From Liolophura sinensis (Eukaryota; Mollusca; Polyplacophora; Chitonida; Chitonidae): a DNA stretch of 64,000 nt. The DNA lies in the NCBI RefSeq assembly GCF_032854445.1, contig NC_088295.1, forward strand, positions 42,455,385-42,519,384, in the 5' to 3' direction. Under the pieces are notes generated by a model. The model had not been told where the DNA came from, ran no database searches, and saw only the letters and a list, made by a program, of their open reading frames with translations. Below, one piece after another: positions 29,366 through 41,830 of this stretch (position 1 is the stretch's first letter; each line of letters starts with the position of its first letter). Position numbers and translations under genes: made by a program.

Positions 29366-30850
29366 TAAAGAACGATATGACCTTTGCCAATCTTATAGGG
29401 TTATATAGGTGACATAATACTACAGTATCTCAGCTTATCACGTCAATTTAAGGCAATAGCCCTGTTGAACTCCCCACAGCGCTCTTACTTTCTGCTTTCC
29501 GCACTAGCTTACGTCACTGCCACCACCATAAGAAATCTTGCACAGTGTCAAGGTTAGGTCATGAACCAGGACGTGATGTCGAAAAAAATATATACCTCAT
29601 TATTGGCCACTTTTTATGTTTTTACTTGAAACGTATAAGCGTTCCTTTTCATCCACAGTATTGGGAGAATGGTTTCAAATGGTCTGTCAATGGTAGCATA
29701 ACGTTAACCGTTCATTAAACACCCGCGCAAGGTCATTAAGACCAGCTGTGATAAGGCTAAACGTAAACAAGACCACGTGAGTCTGTTCCGCTACTGAAAG
29801 GTCAAGCGTGTCTATCAATGGCAGTGATGTTAAGTTAGTGTGATCGCGCGAGGCATGCGCTGTTGGACAAATGTGACTGGGTAACTGTAGACTGTATTGC
29901 GTATTAATAGGCCCAGTAACTTATATATTTGCCTACCTAATTTCACCTACAGAACTACAGAACTACAGAAATGCACACAATGGAAATTTACCGTTATTCG
30001 CATAGCATGTGAATAGTTGTTTGACACAGATCCAAATTCCCGAAAGGCATAATTCATAGCTTTACATTTGTTTACTACTTTAAATACAGCAATATATATT
30101 ATTATAATGGCTGGTTGACCTATATAGTCTATCCGTCTATCAACACGCATGTTTGCCTGCCTTAAAAACAAGCTGCGAGCGCTATGTGATTCCGTCAAAA
30201 CATGTTCTGTTTACCTTCACGGTTGAATTGGTGTCATGTTCTTCTTGAGAAGAATGTGTATTTACATATCATATTTACCTTATGCATGGACGTTTAATAT
30301 AGCCTATACAATCACCTATACTAGTACCTATCTGCACACATCGACCTATAAACATAATAACAATAGACCCTCTATACACGGTAAGCTTCTATTTACAACT
30401 TTGTGACCACCGTACTGTATATATTATATTAAGACGTGCACGAACGTGTATCGATTTATATACAGCACGTACCGGTACTTTTATACATATATCTGGCGAT
30501 ACTCTCGTGGTTCAAACCTAACCCAGGTCAAGCTTCATGTCTTGAAGCTGTCTTTTTATAGTGCGTAACACCTGCATGATTATATAGCTCCAGTTCTCCT
30601 GATGGGCCTATTTTAATTGAGAGCTAAGTCAAACATTTTAGCACATGTATATACTAACCAGGAAAATCATCTTTACAGGGCTTAGAAACGTGAAGAAAAT
30701 GAAGAGTCGATTTACACTCTCCAAACTACGGTAGTAAGAATCCGGGTGGAGGAACAGAAGTGGACGGACTGGGATCAGATGTGTCCTCGGATCTCGGAAC
30801 TACCACCACTCAACAAGCTTGACCTTTGGAAAACGTGCAACGCTCGTAGG
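29366..30850. other. Gene-poor region
   Basis: No supported coding exon. The open frame at 29947-30198 on the minus strand shows no domain features. Confidence 0.35.
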
Positions 30851-30853
30851 TTC

Positions 30854-30925
30854 ATTTTGGATTAGCCTCATCGCTGAAGTCCTCGTGCGGACCTATAATC
30901 AGCATTCATCAATGAAATTGTTTCA
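30854..30925 (+). repeat. Dispersed repeat D, copy 1
   Basis: GATTAGCCTCATCGCTGAAG, then GCGGACCTATAATCAGCATT and CATCAATGAAATTGTTTCAT, matches stretches at 43930-44000 and 57900-57975. The unit is short and non-coding, and its full extent and class are unknown. Confidence 0.6.
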
Positions 30926-31152
30926 TATGTCCGTTATCGTCTGGCGCCTTGTTTATAAGGGGATACATATGTAGACCAAATACTATGGTCGACACGATGT
31001 CAGTATATGTCTGCATGGTGTCTGTGGCATGCAGGGTGTTCCAGTTAGGTGGAACTATTACAAGGACACTGTTAAGACATGACCCGAAATGAATTAAGTC
31101 ATACAGTAAATCACAAAGGAAATTAAATAAACTCTAGCCAAAGTACAGCCCT

Positions 31153-31620
31153 AATCAGCTGGTTCAGTATTCGAACATTATCATTATCATTATCGCAGTG
31201 CTACCCTAATCATGCAGCTGATTTAACATTCGGACATTATCATATCATTATCGCAGTGCAACCCTAATCAGCTGCTTCAAAATTCGGACATTCTCATATC
31301 ATTATCACATTGCAACCCTAATCAGCTGATTCAACATTCGGGCATTCTCATATCATTATCGCAGTGCAACGCTAATCAGCTGCTTCAAAATTCGGACATT
31401 CTCATATCACTATCACATTGCAACCCTAATCAGCTGATTCAACATTCGGACATTGTCATATCATTATCGCGGTGCAACCTTAATCAGCTTTTTAACATTC
31501 GGACATTATCATATCATTATTGTAGTGTTACCCTAATCAGCTGCTTCAACATTCGGACATTATCATATCATGGTCGCAGTGCAACCATAATCAGCTTTTT
31601 CAGCATTCTGGCATTATCTT
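31153..31620 (+). repeat. Minisatellite, nine units of 54 bp
   Basis: Units start with AATCAGCTG at 31153, 31208, 31266, 31320, 31374, 31428, 31482, 31535 and 31589. The consensus continues TTCAACATTCGGACATTATC, then ATATCATTATCGCAGTGCAA. Units three to six alternate between two variants (CTTCAAAATTC with CACATTG, GATTCAACATTC with CGCAGTG), hinting at a 108-bp dimer. Confidence 0.93.
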
Positions 31621-32226
31621 TGTCAGTTATGATTGCACTGTGTCTACAACAAACATAACATAGTTAAACTTTCATAGAATTAATGTCAAATAAAGCTTAC
31701 ATTTATGTCGTATAAGGTGTTTTTAACTGCGACAAGCTTCAGCTTTATAGGAGAACGGTCTTGTTGTTGCTGATGGGGACTTGATTGTTGGGTGCATTTT
31801 TTCTCGATTAAGTGTAAATCACTCATAATTACGCACAGCTCCTTTGCACATCCACGCCTTTTGTTCTAATAACTTAACTTTTAACGGATATCCGCTAATA
31901 TGTGTAAGTAATGTAATGTCCACTGAAAATGTAGATGGCTAAGTTATTTATGCTGAATGTGCATGCATGTTAGGTTCCGTTACGTGTCATATTGACAGGA
32001 AATCGACAATATGCGATAGTAACATCTACATCGTTAATGAAAGGAAATGCGAGGTAACGTGTAACTGCAATTAGATACACTGAATGCATCTGTATCTGTA
32101 TGTATGTTTGAGGTTAATGCTCAGTGGTGTACACACGTATGTACAACAAGCGCATGTTATAAGCTCCTTAACTTTCGCTGCTTGTAGAGCCGGATTTTTT
32201 TTTAACTCAAGCTGGGATGAAACCTA
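31621..32226. other. Intergenic, nothing recognised
   Basis: No supported gene or repeat. Confidence 0.4.
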
Positions 32227-32237
32227 TATAACTGAGG

Positions 32238-32375
32238 TGAGGGCCTCCGTGGCTCAATTGGTTAGCGCCTAGCACAGCGTAATGACCCAGGAGTCTCTCA
32301 CCAATGCGGCCGCTGTGAGTTCAAGTCCAGCTCAGTACGGCGTAAAACACCAATCAAATAAATAAAATAAATGAG
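32238..32375 (+). mobile_element. SINE family B with internal deletion
   Basis: The direct repeat TATAACTGAGG at 32227-32237 and 32376-32386 bounds the element. It has a complete head (GGCCTCCGTGGCTCAATTGG, GAGTTCAAGTCCAGCTCA) but jumps straight to the tail GTACGGCGTAAAACACCAAT plus (AAATAA)n. About 120 bases of the usual middle are missing. Because the duplication is intact, the shortened form was probably what inserted. Confidence 0.9.
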
Positions 32376-32707
32376 TATAACTGAGGACGTGCATCGAGTC
32401 AGTAAATGTGTGTTACATATTATGCTCATAACTGTTAGTCACAAAAATGACATAATGAAACACAGATTCTCCTGTTGTCAGATAAAAACGGACATAACCC
32501 CCCCGGACAAACCCCCCTCGATCAGAGTTAAAGCGTATATGGAAAATAACATAAGTTGTTCTGCTTGTTTAAGAAAACTTGAAACATTCTGGCTGAGGTG
32601 ACTTTCATGTTTTGCAATCTGGAGCCTCTTCTTACTCGTTCATTCCCCATGTATTCTAACCGTTTTTGACGACATCGGAAAGACCTATATCTCTCAGCCG
32701 TATACAG

Positions 32708-32768
32708 ATGTTCGATCTCCATTCCAGGTTTATCTGAAAACTAAAGAAGTCTACATGGTAAACAATTG

Positions 32769-32820
<52 letters not shown>

Positions 32821-32867
32821 TTCTCTCCTTTTCAGATAAGCCTGGAATGGAGATCGAGCATTCTGTC
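32708..32867. repeat. Inverted repeat flanking a (TA)n run
   Basis: The left arm at 32708-32755 (TTCGATCTCCATTCCAGGTT...) is the reverse complement of the right arm at 32817-32867 (...AAGCCTGGAATGGAGATCGA) with a few mismatches over about 48 bases. Between them lies a TA run at 32772-32817. The whole stretch should form a stable hairpin or cruciform. Confidence 0.88.
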
Positions 32868-33115
32868 AATTATAAGAGTCAGTTATATGATTATAGGAAG
32901 CGTTTTCTGTTATCATCCTACAGACAGCCAACGAGTAGCAGTGGAACTTGTGGAGATCGGAAAACGTCAGTGTGTTCTGCGTATTAACATCTAGGCTTAT
33001 CTGTACAGCGTCAGCTGCCGAATTAGGTAACCCAGTTTGGCTGTGATGTTTAGTATGTACACTTCACCTTGATCCGCGTGAGGGAACGTACCCTAACAGA
33101 TTCAGTGCCTTTGTT

Positions 33116-33144
33116 GGGGGTGGGGTTGGGGGGGGGGGGCAGGG
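33116..33144 (+). other. G-rich tract with quadruplex potential
   Basis: Runs GGGGG, GGGG, a G run of about 12, then CAGGG lie within 30 bases. This meets the usual four-G-run pattern with short loops. A C-rich stretch (ACCCACCCCCCAC) follows near 33184-33197. Confidence 0.6.
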
Positions 33145-33529
33145 CTGTTGTGGATACTCATAGTCTGCACTTAATATATCTTAACCCACCCCCCACACAT
33201 GTACACCCGATCTTAACAGAAACACCATCTGCTAAACATAAACAACCCAATGAAGATGTATCTGTAGGTTTGTTTTGACTTGACTAACCGGGTTAAATTC
33301 TTGTAGAGTATACACAGGTTTTACTTATATTATAGGTCCATACGGCTCATGCCTACATGTCATCACATGTATACGTACTTAAGTTTTCCACTCTCACAGT
33401 CAGTCTCCTACAGTCACTTATTCTTTCTACTCTAAGTCTATACAACATCATCTTCAATCAATGATCCTGCCTTCAGTCCTTTCTTCTGGCCCCTTACACC
33501 TTGATCAATTCCTTTACCCGTGGTTCCAG

Positions 33530-35375
33530 CCTCTGTCCATTATTTCAGCCTCTGTCCATGATTTCATTTGTTGGTGAGGAAGGTCGGCCATTGGGTTTGG
33601 ATGAGAAGAATCACCTCGCCTCTTTCTTTACACCTGTCCATTATTTCAGCCTCTGTCCATGATTTCATTTGTTGGTGAGGAAGGTCGGTCACTGGGTTTG
33701 GATGAAAAGAATCACCTCGCCTCTTTCTTTACACCTGTCCATGGTTTCAGCCTCTGTCCGTGATTCTAGTTTCGGTCCATGATCCTAACCTCATTCCAAG
33801 AGTTCAACCTGTGTCCAGCATGTCAGCCTTTGTCCATGATTCCATCCTCTATTCATGATTCCCGCATGTCCAACATTTCAACCTCTGTCCAACGTTTCAA
33901 CCTTTATCCATGATTGCAGCCTCTATTCATGATTCCACTTTACTCAAGATTCCAGCCTCTTTCCGATTTCAGTTTCCGTTCATGATTTCAGCATCTGTTT
34001 AAGATTTCACCCTTTGTCCACGATTCCTTCCAGCCTCTGCTCATGATTTCAGCCCCTTTCCAAGAATTCAGCCTCTGTCCAAGATTTCAAGTTATGTCCA
34101 TGGTTCCATCCAGCCTCTGTTCAGGATTCCAGTCTGTCCAAGATTTCAGCCTTTGTCTATGATTCCATGCAGCCGTTTTTAATGATTGCAGCCTTTAGTC
34201 AAGATTTTAGTCCTCGTCCAAGATTTCAACCTCTGCTCAACATTTCAGCCTCATTCCAACATCCCAGTTTCGATGTATGGTTCGACCCTCAGAGCATGAT
34301 TACAGCCTGTTCGTGATTTCTGGCTGTCCATGATTTCAGCCTCAGTCCATGATTTCTGCTTGTTCATGATTTCAGACTCAGTCCAAGATTTCTGCTTGAT
34401 CATGATTTCAGACTCAGTCCATGATTTCACCCTGTTTATGATTTCTGCTTGTTCATGATTCAGTCAGTCCTTGATTTTAGCCTGTCCATGATTTCTGGCT
34501 GTCCATAATTTCAGCCTCTTCATGATTTCAGCCTGTCCATGATTTTTACTTGTTCAGGATTTCAGACTCAGTCCATGATTTCTGGTGGTCATGATTTCAG
34601 ACTCAGTCCATGATTTCAGCATGTTCATGATTTCTGCTTGTTCATGATTTCAGTCAGTCCCTGATTTCAGCCTGTTCATGATTTCTGCTTGTTCATGATT
34701 TCAGTAAATCCATGATGTTAGCCTGTTCATGATTTCTGCTTGTTCATGATTTCAGTCAGTCCCTGATTTCAGCCTGTTCATGATTTCTGCTTGTTCATGA
34801 TTTCAGTCAGTCCTTGATTTCAGCCTGTCCATGATTTTTGCTTGTTCATGATTTCAGCCTCAGTCCATGGTTTCTGCTTGTTCATGATTTCAGACTCAGT
34901 CCATGATTTCAGCCTGTTCATGATTCCTGCTTGTTCATGATTTCAGTCAGTCCATGATTTCAGCCTGTCCATGATTTCTGGCTGTCCATGATTTCAGTCT
35001 ATTCATGATTTCACCCTGTCCATGATTTTTACTTGTTCATGATTTCAGACTCAGTCCATGATTTCTGCTTATTCATGATTTCAGACTCAGTCCCTGATTT
35101 CAGCCTGCTCATGATTTCTCCATGTTCATGATTTCAGTCAGTCCATGATTTTAGCCTGTCCATGATTTTAGCCCGTCCATGATTTCAGCCAGTCCATGAT
35201 TCGAGCTTTGTTGTATGATTCCATCCTCTGGGCATGATTACAGCCTCTGTTCATGTTTTCATGTTAGCACTAGTCCGTGATTTCAGCTACAGTCAGTGAT
35301 TTCTGTTTCAGTTTAAGTGATTGCATTCTCCGTTTATGATTTCAGCCCCAGTAGTCTTACATAATTATTACAGCT
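33530..35375 (+). repeat. Large minisatellite of about 17/34-bp units (CATGATTTCAG type)
   Basis: More than a hundred variants of TCCATGATTTCAGCCTG follow one another. In the middle (about 34300-35150) they settle into alternating units TTCATGATTTCTGCTTG and TTCATGATTTCAGTCAG. Toward both edges the units decay. The array continues past an inserted SINE to about 35940. It is pyrimidine-skewed on the plus strand and non-coding as far as I can see. Confidence 0.93.
33534..33735 (+). repeat. 101-bp tandem duplication inside the minisatellite
   Basis: TGTCCATTATTTCAGCCTCT through CTCTTTCTTTACACC is present twice, at about 33534-33634 and 33635-33735, with only a few differences (CGGCCATTGGG versus CGGTCACTGGG). 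The near-identity shows the duplication is younger than the surrounding array. Confidence 0.9.
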
Positions 35376-35385
35376 CCGGTTAATG

Positions 35386-35704
35386 AGTGAGTGCTCAGGG
35401 TATCACGTTGTGCTTAACAATTTTTCAGTCATATGGCGACAAAGGAGTCCGTAGAGTACATGTACGTGTAATTTAACTCCTTGTTGCAGGACGGATTTCC
35501 ACCGCTCTTTTATCTTGTGCTGCTTCACTGAGACAACTTACCGAAGGCAAGTAAGCTGCTCCACCCGACTTACCGTCCCACTCGGGCCATTATACCAATA
35601 CTGGTCAACCATGCTGAACGCCAAGCGAGGAAGCTGTATTTTCCTCTTTTAAGTTGTTAGATGTGACCCGACGCTCTACCTACTGAGCCATCCGGGCCCC
35701 GACC
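35386..35704 (-). mobile_element. tRNA-derived SINE, family A, inserted into the minisatellite
   Basis: Bounded by the direct repeat CCGGTTAATG at 35376-35385 and 35705-35714. On the minus strand the head GGATGGCTCAGTAGGTAGAG is an excellent A box. The body matches the other family A copies, and the end carries the AAGCACAACGTGAT/GAGCACTCACT tail. It is longer in the middle than its sisters because of an extra copy of a CACCCGACTTACCG-type stretch near 35562. Confidence 0.92.
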
Positions 35705-35714
35705 CCGGTTAATG

Positions 35715-35945
35715 CTTTCAGTTTCGGACAATGACTAATCTTGTAATCAATAATTCCAACCTCAGTTTAGTCTATGATTTCATTTTTAGTTAATGTCTCA
35801 ATCCATAATTACATCTTTAGTCAGTATCTCAATCCATGATTACACATCTTTAGTCAGTATCTCAATCTATGATTACATCTTTAGTCAGTATCTCAATATA
35901 TGATTACATCTTTAGTCAGTATCTCAATCTATGATTACATGTACT
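35715..35945 (+). repeat. Continuation of the minisatellite, about 31-bp units
   Basis: Beyond the SINE the array resumes in decayed form, then becomes regular units of ATCTCAATCYATGATTACAT plus CTTTAGTCAGT, about four copies to 35940. Confidence 0.85.
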
Positions 35946-37945
35946 TCAGGTCCATTACAATGGCTTCATATTATAATGATTTCAGTAGTAAGACACAAAC
36001 GAAGCTAAATCCGTGCCTTCTGGGATATTCCGTTAACGACTTGATGTCCAGAAATAAAAAGCATCACAATAACAATATACAAATTGAACACGCACGAGAA
36101 AAATCGAAACGGATGTCAATAAAATACTCGTGTCCTGAAAGCTTCCGGCTCCATCCCGAATGGTTCAAAGCGAGTCTTTGTATAAGTTGGGGCTATAATA
36201 TTTTTCAAGAAATGTTTAAAAAAAACATATATATTGAATATTTTGCAGTTTTCAGGTACACTTGATGCAAACAAGGGGATGTTTTGTGACGTAATTTTCC
36301 ACGAAGACATATGGCGCGACAGGTTATTATGGAAGCTTCCGGCAATGGTCCGTCCTCGCTGGTTTCGAGGAATCCCCGCAACAACGAGCTACACACAATT
36401 TGAAAGTATCGCACAACCGCTTCCTTATCACAAATGTGTGCTTGCGTCAAACGTATAGGCTATATGTATCCGAACTTCGTCCTCACAGTTCATCCCGGCT
36501 CATTTGATATACGCGACATGGAAGTCCCCACGCTGAAACTGAGCTAGTTGATGTTCAACTAAAAGTAAAACTGTGAATAACTTAGCACTTTGTCACATCA
36601 ACATCATTAAAAATTATCTGTATATACACTGAAATTACATGTAGTTATGAGGGAGTTAATTGTTACTCAAATATAGTTTTGTCGCACATTCATCGTAGTA
36701 TATATATTTATGCCTTTTTTTTTGCTGATGATGTACGAAATTATGAATATTGCTTTTACATACATTTTTAAACTTTATATACGTCAAAACTGGCTTGGTA
36801 ACTTTCATAAACCTGTATTTGTACACGCAAATACACATTTAAAACACATATTTTATTAAATAATTCTGAAAACGCAAATTTTGTACCATTTTGTACAAAC
36901 AAAAACCAAGTCTGTTCATTTATGGATACATTTAAATTGTGATACCTATATACAAACCACGGATATCAACGATGCACATTTAGGCGTATAGTTGTCAAAG
37001 AAGTGTAAAAAAGTGTACTCATAATTAAGCCTAATGGAAACTGAATATATAAAATTAATCATTTATGTGTATATACAAATATACTAACAGTTCAGACGCG
37101 TACGACTTGACATCAGTAACAGATAAACCAATTCTATAATCGCTACCGTATCTGAAACACCGCATGATATCATATGCTGCAAATCTAGATATGAGACAAA
37201 TGCTTTGTGAGGCGAAGTCCAGGACGTTACCTATAAAACTGGAATGTTCTACATATACAAAAAGCCACTCCATTAGGCTACAGTTAAGCCTACAACGTAT
37301 GTTAAACCGTAAACTAAAAAAATCATTCATTAGAAGAAATGATTTTCATATCTGTTCATATATCATATTTCATATATAGAGAGCGTATATGTCATCAATC
37401 CAAGCCAAGGCGAACTTATACAGCAGTCGTCATGTGATAAGACACCGGACACGTGTCTACCCTTTAGGCCTATACGCGGATGATATACATAGACCTATTT
37501 ATATATAGATCCACGTGATTTTCTTTGCATATGCATGTATGTATTAGCAAAATCTCAATGGTTCAGTCCGCAAATGAATTAGATGAGCACGTAATTGAAT
37601 TTTGCCAGTAACTGACAATTAATTTGTCGTATCAAATGTATATCATATTGGACTGAATAATGTAATGATAGACCTCGGCGTAAGATAGTCATGCTGTGAT
37701 AATCCATCATGGCTGCCTGTTAACAGCCGAATCATGCGCAGTACTAGCGAAATTATGTCATGCAAACCAATTAATCAACACCCATGCATATCGTGCATGA
37801 AATCAACACAGCACCGTTGTATTTAATCCTACAGCCATGCACACCGCTTAACAAACTAGTTAAACAAGTTGCCGATCAACCAATTCTTCACCTATTATAT
37901 ATGCATTGATATAGGCTATATATATGCACCGGCCCCAATGTGTCA
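35946..37945. other. Gene-poor AT-rich region
   Basis: Open frames overlap at 35900-36460 on both strands, but none shows a domain, a convincing splice site pair or a signal peptide. No repeats beyond short TATA-rich stretches. Confidence 0.35.
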
Positions 37946-37949
37946 GCTC

Positions 37950-38256
37950 CCGATACATCCAGGGTCAATCCTGGGTCTGGTCATATGTAAGACCAACAGG
38001 AAGTTGTAGCTGCCTGGCTTGGCATTCAGCATTAAGAGGAAGTGCAACGACTGGTTGACCCGTATCAATATAATGGCTCGAGTGGGACGGCTAACTTGCC
38101 TTCGATAAGTCGTCTCAGTGAAGCAGCACTAGATCAAAGAGCGGTGGATATCCGCCCTACTACAAGGAAGCACATTACATGCACTCTAAGGACTCCTTAT
38201 ATGGCTGAAAAATTGTTAAGTACGACGTTACATCCCAAGCACTCACGCACACTTCG
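37950..38256 (+). mobile_element. tRNA-derived SINE, family A, diverged
   Basis: The body runs from CATCCAGGGTCAATCCTGGG through GTTGACCCGTATCAATATAA and CTTGCCTTCGATAAGTCGTC to ACGACGTTACATCCCAAGCA and CACTCACGCACAC. It differs from the others by several substitutions and a deletion near TCCTTATATGGCTG. I could not define a target-site duplication, so the ends are approximate. Confidence 0.82.
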
Positions 38257-39063
38257 TGCACAAACAGTGTATCCGGTCATCACACGTGTATGGACGGCAC
38301 ATTAAGCTGTAGTTTGAACTATAGTATGAGCTGACTTGAAATGTTGTTATAGGGGTTCGTTTGCGATGAGCTCTATAGCATCCCAGGCCGAGACTGGCAA
38401 AAGCTATTTCACTATGCCACAACCAACATTGATGGGATCGACCCGTTACACACCGTTAGGTGTAGTGTTGGCATGCATAGGTCTGGGATACAGTCACAGT
38501 CTGGGATACAGTCACAGAACAAGCGGAATTACAGCAAACATGAAGACTTACCATATATCACTGTGCATGATATATGTATACTGCAATGATTTCATGCAGA
38601 TGTACATAATTAATAAGCTTGATCAGCTGAGTATATGCATGATGTGTGAATTAAGGATCTTCAATTGACGAGTATTATGTTCGAGTATTTTCAATATTAC
38701 AGAGAAAAGGAAAAGCAACGCGAAATGGTTCGTGAGCTGTCATTTTAACATTTCAATGCGCATGCCACCTTTCCACCCTACGTGGCGGCTTGGGTCCAAG
38801 CTGGTTGCGTCGTTCTCCTGAAATCCATGTGTGATTCATGACCAGTTTTTATGCATCAAAACGTCACCGCAAAGGTGACAGACCACACAGCTATTTGGGT
38901 CCGAACTACCTAAGTCGAGGGCACGTTTCCCATCAGAACAATATTTATATGGTGTTCAAACGTCAGTGTGCAATAAATACAAGTGTGTTTATTATTAATA
39001 ACGACAAATTGATATTTAAATGTAAAGAAAGGTAAAATATGAAATAAGGCTCGCCATACAGAC
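38257..39063. other. Intergenic, nothing firm
   Basis: A short duplication of GGTCTGGGATACAGTCACAG occurs near 38479-38515. No gene is supported. Confidence 0.35.
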
Positions 39064-39456
39064 AACTGGAAACTATGGGTAAAAATACTTTCATTCATTT
39101 TTTTAAATGTTTTGAAGTGTTGAAAGGCACTCAAATATTTGAATTCTAAGGTGGGCTTTATGAGCCATACTGACGGTATCTAGGAACGCTGATGTCACAT
39201 CACCATTGACCAGAAGGAAGGAATTTTTGTGAACATTACTTCAGTAATCTTTTAGTCATGGGTAAAAAGAGTTTTTCCAACATTCAGTGTGGTGATTAGA
39301 GTTGGAAAAACTTCCTTTGACGTCAGAATTCCTACACTCTGATAATATATGGTCCATAAAAACCACCTTAGAATTCAAATGTTTGAGCGCATTTAACTCT
39401 CTTCACAAAAATCTAAAAAAATGAATGAAAGTATTTTTAGACATAGTTTTAATTGG
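39064..39456. mobile_element. Fold-back element with inverted ends of about 105 bp
   Basis: The left end (AACTGGAAACTATGGGTAAA, then AATACTTTCATTCATTTTTT and GAATTCTAAGGTGG) is the reverse complement of the right end (ACCACCTTAGAATTC ... AAAAATGAATGAAAGTATTT ... CATAGTTTTAATTGG), with mismatches. A second, smaller hairpin lies in the middle: GTTTTTCCAAC near 39269 against GTTGGAAAAAC near 39302. No transposase frame is present. No clear target-site duplication. Confidence 0.85.
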
Positions 39457-40737
39457 TCTATTAGGTGATGCCTCATTAAGGCTTGCAGGGTGATGGAGGA
39501 TTGATTGATTGATTGGCTTGAATGGTATTGTCATAGAATTCTTATTCCAATAATTGTTTCACTCGCTTGCTCTCTACTGTATTTGGCCAATCCTGCAAAC
39601 GTTTATGATGCCCAAAACCACCAGACTGTGTACTCTCAAAAAACAAACGTGAACCGTTTTCCACACGTGTCTGCGTAAACCCACGATGTAAACAAGATGT
39701 GTATCACAGGTACATAATCTGGTACACATTAAATGTGAAAGACTTGAAGAGCATGAATGCAAGATACTCATTAATATCTCTACAAGTGCAATTTTGTTAC
39801 ATTTAATGTGTTCCTGTGGTACACAGCTTGTGTATTTTTTGTACATAATTGCTTTTAGAGATTAAACATGCCTAGTTTTCATAAACAATTCGAACTCGAA
39901 TTCAACGCCTTAAATGTTGATGACTTGCATGCAATAACAGTGAGATAATGCGAGCATTTCCATATCAGGTATATAATGTACCGTATATAGTTAATGCGTG
40001 TCATGTAGGTCTTATATATAGGCCTGTTATACAGTACAGTGTATCTAGCAGTTTACTACGCAGGTATATATAGGCAGTGCATATGTATACGAAGGTTTAT
40101 GCATATTCATATGGTTTTCAGACATCCTTACACAGATATACAATTCACCGGATGTAAAGATTAATATAAGTGTTAAATAAGCAAGAAAAAAATGACTGTA
40201 TTTCTGATCATTGCCCGATCGCACAAATATGTACCACACATATATTGTAAATAGGTCTACCTTTAACTGAATGGTAGCAAGCACCACACATACCTAATAT
40301 ATGATGTGTCACATGTAAATGTATATAAATTTAGTATCGCTGGCATCATGATTACTGGGGATGTGTAATTTACACGTTTTCCCAATTCATCACTTTGATT
40401 TTTTTCACAAAACTGCATTACGTTAATAGATACTCAGCCCTCTAAATACATTGAATGGGTTATTTAACGACCAACTTCACTCTACAAATAACTGTATTTT
40501 TACCTACTTTTTTTTTTTTTAAAATTTTCGTTTTGTTTCCCACTTACCTAAAATCGATACCTATGTATACGCGTACACGCAGATGTTATACATCGTTATA
40601 TTATGTATCATATATATTTTTCTGTGACAAAGACGAACACCTCTTTTAACTATGTAATATTTTCAAACAATCTTTACGAATAACTATTCATACAAACAGA
40701 ACATAAATATTAACACATCAGAACAGACAGAAAAGTC

Positions 40738-40803
<66 letters not shown>

Positions 40804-41675
40804 CCTCTTCATATACATATCACAAGGAAGATCTAGTGGAGTATGATAGGAGAGATCCTACAATCACAATGCGTCAGGCGGGGGTCCAGGGGCCACCTAG
40901 GCCCCGAAAGTCCTACAATCTTAGATGGCTGGAGATGCGTTCTCAGCCATTTGGAGAAAATTAATTTACTTCGTGTGCAGTAATATTTTGCCTTCTAAGA
41001 GATTCCCTCGGGAGATATTATAGGCGTTATAGAGCTCTGTGGAGAAATCGTTGTGGACAACAGTACCACTGGCAAACGTATTTTTATGTTGGAATCTGCG
41101 ATCTTTCTCAAACGCCGATCAGCTTGTTTGCTTTTGGTTTGTTTTCTACACAGTATATTGACTTCTATAAGAAGACGGTATATAGAGCATGTACTGCTGT
41201 ATTTTCATGCAATCTTACCGCGAGCTCTATCCGTCGTAACCCTGCCTGCCTTCATATAAATGCCAGTATATTGTGTACAAAACATCAAATAACCGGACTG
41301 GATGCGAAACACTTCAGCCGAATGGCGGAAGTTATTTGTATATTGCGAGACCCGTCTGTCACACACCCCACCCCCGTCCCCTTCCCCCCTGTAGAGCCGC
41401 CCCTGCTATCCCTTTAATGTATCCCCAAGGAAACAGTAGGAAATATATATCTATTTGAAGATATTACGTACATTTTTTCACATCTATATATATATACAGG
41501 ATGTTCGATATGCCTTAGGCATATATAAGGCGCATAGATAATCACGTCAGGGCTCCATTCATAACAACCCATGCAGAGACTCACCCACCTACTTCAAATA
41601 CAAAAACATACAGCACAAAGCCGTACGTGTCCTTTCGCCATACAGTATCATACCATTTACAACTTGAAGGCCTAT
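39457..41675. other. Gene-poor region
   Basis: AT-rich, with no coding exon supported. A GC-richer stretch lies at 40880-40915 and another at 41340-41410, the latter with several CCCC runs. Neither matches a family I recognise. Confidence 0.35.
40740..40801. repeat. (AT)n microsatellite
   Basis: An uninterrupted AT run of about 62 bases. Confidence 0.97.
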
Positions 41676-41830
41676 GCAAATCCAACTCATGCTGGCCTCC
41701 TCTCCGGCCGTACGTGGGAAGGTCTGCTAACAAGCTGCGGGTGGGTCGTGGGTTTTTTTCCCGCGTTCTGCCCGGTTTCCTTCCACCATAGTGCTGGCTG
41801 CGGTCGTATAATTAACAAATGAATAAATGA
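41676..41830 (+). mobile_element. SINE family B, 5'-truncated
   Basis: It begins inside the element at AAATCCAACTCATGCTGGCC and continues with CTCCGGCCGTACGTGGGAAG and CCGGTTTCCTTCCACCATAG. It ends at GTCGTATAATTAACAAATGA, with most of the usual GTACGGCGTAAAACACC tail missing. Confidence 0.85.
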
